7,085 bases of DNA, from positions 1-7,085 of the forward strand of contig CAMBMC010000121.1 in the NCBI GenBank assembly GCA_945868555.1, written 5' to 3'. The notes under the pieces were generated by a model that was not told the origin of the DNA, made no database searches, and was given only the letters and a program-made list of their open reading frames with translations. Source of the DNA: Chitinophaga pinensis (GTDB lineage: Bacteria; Bacteroidota; Bacteroidia; Flavobacteriales_D; Crocinitomicaceae). Position 1 is the first letter of the stretch, and the number at the start of each line of letters is the position of its first letter. The position numbers and the translations under genes were made by a program. Below are positions 5,204-7,085 of this stretch, piece after piece.

Positions 5204-7085
5204 TCACGAATGTTGTTCTTTCCGAATCCGAAGCAAACTGCCACTATCACCTAACGTGGGAACGGCTGTTTGTCGTCTTTTTCGTTTGATTGGGAATTTT
5301 TTATTTTGCTTCGACCGGAAAATATCTAAGAAATACTGTCCAATTTTAAAGTTTGCCCAGGTGTCAAAATCTTCTTGATAATGTAAACCTGCTCCTTGGC
5401 TGAAGGGGCCGAGATTTTTATCCTGTATAATGCTGTAATCGTTGGATTCATTGAATACATTGATTCGGAATGTGCCGCTTTCATTGATCAAATATTCGAG
5501 ACTGACATCTCCGATGAGCGCGCTTTGTCCCTGTTGTTGCGCGCTAGAGCTATTTTCCACTCCGAAAGACCCCGTGAAGATCAAGCGGTCGTCAATAAAT
5601 CCTTTTTTAATTCCAAATTCAAAAGAACTCTCACCCGTATTTTGATCGGCATCGAGGTTTACATTCATCTTGTAATCTTTTGAAACTTTATCGAGAATGG
5701 AGTTGATTTGGTTTGAAGCGAGGTCCATCGCCGTTGAACTACCCGAGGCGGATGAACCTTTCAGGGGTTGAAATTTCTTCATCAACATGAGTGAGAAAAA
5801 CTGACGGTTCAATTCATCTTTATCACCTGTAATTCGATCGATAAGTGCCCTGCTTGTTTCATCTGCCTTTGGGGCTTTGATGTTGAATCCGATAGTTGGC
5901 TTCAATAGGCTTTCTTTTAAGCTCAAGTAACAATAGATATCTTGCTGGTTTCCTTTATTGCCTTGCAACTGGTCAGGAGAAATTTCACTGATGCTCGCCC
6001 TAACAATAAGGTAGGTGTTTAAGTCGATGTTCGCTGTGTAGGGGTCTCCCGTCCAAGTAATTGTTCCTCCTTCTTCGACATAAAATTTCTGTTTTAAACT
6101 TCCCATCGCAAAGTTGTATAGCCCATTTTTTAAGAGGAAACTACCTTCCATGGACAAATCCCCAAGGTTGTCAAGCTGCATGGCAATATCTCCCGAACCC
6201 GTGGCATTGATTTCATCCCCTGATTGATCGTTGAAGATGATTTTTAACTTTGCATCAGGCGTAACTCTGAAATTTAAATCGAGAGAAACGCCAGAGAAAT
6301 CGATTTTTGGATCGGCTGCATTTCCCTGCGATCCCTTAGGCTTAAAGCGAACAAAAGACTCCTCCTCCGATATTTCCGAAACACCAAACATGGGGAAGTA
6401 AATCCGGGTTCCTTTTTCTGTCTTAATATCTACGGTGATTTCTAAGTTGTCCGTATAACCGAAGATATTTGCAGTTCCTGTTCCATAGGCTTTTCCGTAA
6501 TAGGTGTCACCTTCTTTAAAGTTGGTGTTCAATACTAAGAATTTCTGCAAAGGCAGCGGTCCGTTTTTACCTCGGGCATAATAATCCTGTTCGAGGTCGA
6601 ACTGCAAGTCGAAGTTCCAATCTTTGTATTGATTGTGATAGACAGATCCAATCAAAGCACCCGTATTTCCTTCTTCATCTGTGACAGGCATGTTGTCAAT
6701 GTAAAATCCATATTCGTCAGCAGAGATTTTTCCATTGAACCCAAAGTTTACTCCTAGCAATTCCATTTTTGCATTCCCATCCAGTAATTTTAAGGACCCA
6801 TCGAGCTTGGGGAAATCAGGAGTTCCACTAACCCGCAATTTTCCGTCGAGTTTTCCACGGATATTGCTTACCACATCGGCATCAAGAAAAGCATTTGCAA
6901 ACTGAATATCTGTTTCATCAAACAACAAATCGAGTTCAATGTTTTCCTCTTTTCGTTCTGTAAAATAATTGCCTTCAAAGGTGAAAGATTCGTTCCCCTT
7001 ATAAATCAAATCACCACTCATCGCAATACTTTGAGATGCTTTGTTCCATCCTGATTGCGCGTAGATGTCACCGACTTCTTGGTTG
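5204..7085 (-). CDS. tamB: TamB-family translocation/assembly protein, C-terminal part (5' end missing)
   Basis: About 627 residues of the C-terminal part are visible. The frame stays open to the window edge, so the ATG at 7021 is almost certainly internal. TamB proteins are long, AsmA-like periplasmic bridges anchored in the inner membrane; with a TamA/BamA-type partner they serve outer-membrane protein assembly and lipid transport. The visible part is rich in alternating beta-strands (ALIGSVYHN, LDLNFRVTPDAKLKI, GDIAMQLDNLGDLSMEGSF), as expected for the beta-taco groove. The conserved C-terminal TamB domain (DUF490) shows DPYTANIDLNTYLIVRAS, TIGFNIKAP, FFSLMLMKKFQP and a final strand set ending in AGLHYQEDFDTWANF. 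A basic tail of about 45 residues follows (KKFPIKRKRR). The gene ends 43 bp before accC on the same strand. The family is clear; the exact partner is inferred. Confidence 0.9.
   Translation of the reverse strand, partial: NQEVGDIYAQSGWNKASQSIAMSGDLIYKGNESFTFEGNYFTERKEENIELDLLFDETDIQFANAFLDADVVSNIRGKLDGKLRVSGTPDFPKLDGSLKLLDGNAKMELLGVNFGFNGKISADEYGFYIDNMPVTDEEGNTGALIGSVYHNQYKDWNFDLQFDLEQDYYARGKNGPLPLQKFLVLNTNFKEGDTYYGKAYGTGTANIFGYTDNLEITVDIKTEKGTRIYFPMFGVSEISEEESFVRFKPKGSQGNAADPKIDFSGVSLDLNFRVTPDAKLKIIFNDQSGDEINATGSGDIAMQLDNLGDLSMEGSFLLKNGLYNFAMGSLKQKFYVEEGGTITWTGDPYTANIDLNTYLIVRASISEISPDQLQGNKGNQQDIYCYLSLKESLLKPTIGFNIKAPKADETSRALIDRITGDKDELNRQFFSLMLMKKFQPLKGSSASGSSTAMDLASNQINSILDKVSKDYKMNVNLDADQNTGESSFEFGIKKGFIDDRLIFTGSFGVENSSSAQQQGQSALIGDVSLEYLINESGTFRINVFNESNDYSIIQDKNLGPFSQGAGLHYQEDFDTWANFKIGQYFLDIFRSKQNKKFPIKRKRRQTAVPTLGDSGSLLRIRKEQHS

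Overview
The window looks like a stretch of a Bacteroidota chromosome, most likely Flavobacteriales; a Cryomorphaceae/Crocinitomicaceae-type genus is a guess. Three things support this. None of the three tRNA genes encodes its 3' CCA. Two promoters ahead of tRNAs match the Bacteroidota primary sigma pattern (TTG or TTTG, 18-19 bp, TAnnTTTG). Start codons follow A/T-rich leaders with little Shine-Dalgarno sequence, and the protein set (long TamB, type I methionine aminopeptidase, SucC, AccC with a C-terminal extension) fits. Every gene lies on the minus strand, so transcription runs from high to low coordinates.

Layout in transcription order: the 3' part of tamB (7085-5204, 5' end outside the window); accC, biotin carboxylase (5160-3676); a possible 25-codon mini-ORF that links the accC stop to the sucC start (3676-3599); sucC, succinate-CoA ligase beta subunit (3602-2391); map, methionine aminopeptidase (2320-1541); a small polytopic membrane protein of unknown function that overlaps map by 4 bp (1544-984); tRNA-Ser(GCU) with its own promoter (897-811); a tandem 118-bp repeat that reiterates the tRNA-Ser 3' end (826-568); a promoter, tRNA-Pro(UGG) (450-376) and a strong terminator; tRNA-Arg(UCU) (314-241) and a weaker hairpin terminator. 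Bases 1-177 hold no gene that I can see.

The protein genes are mostly housekeeping: envelope biogenesis (TamB), acyl-CoA carboxylation (AccC), the TCA cycle (SucC) and N-terminal methionine removal (Map). accC beside sucC would fit a propionyl-CoA to succinyl-CoA route, but the partner subunits are not in view, so this is inference.

The most unusual part is the tRNA-Ser locus. Two full 118-bp units plus a 23-bp partial unit follow the tRNA, each carrying a copy of its last 16 nt. This resembles the E. coli tyrT/rtT arrangement, where repeats downstream of tRNA-Tyr each carry the tRNA 3' end. Each unit can fold into a multi-arm structure closed by a stem that re-uses the tRNA T-stem 3' strand.
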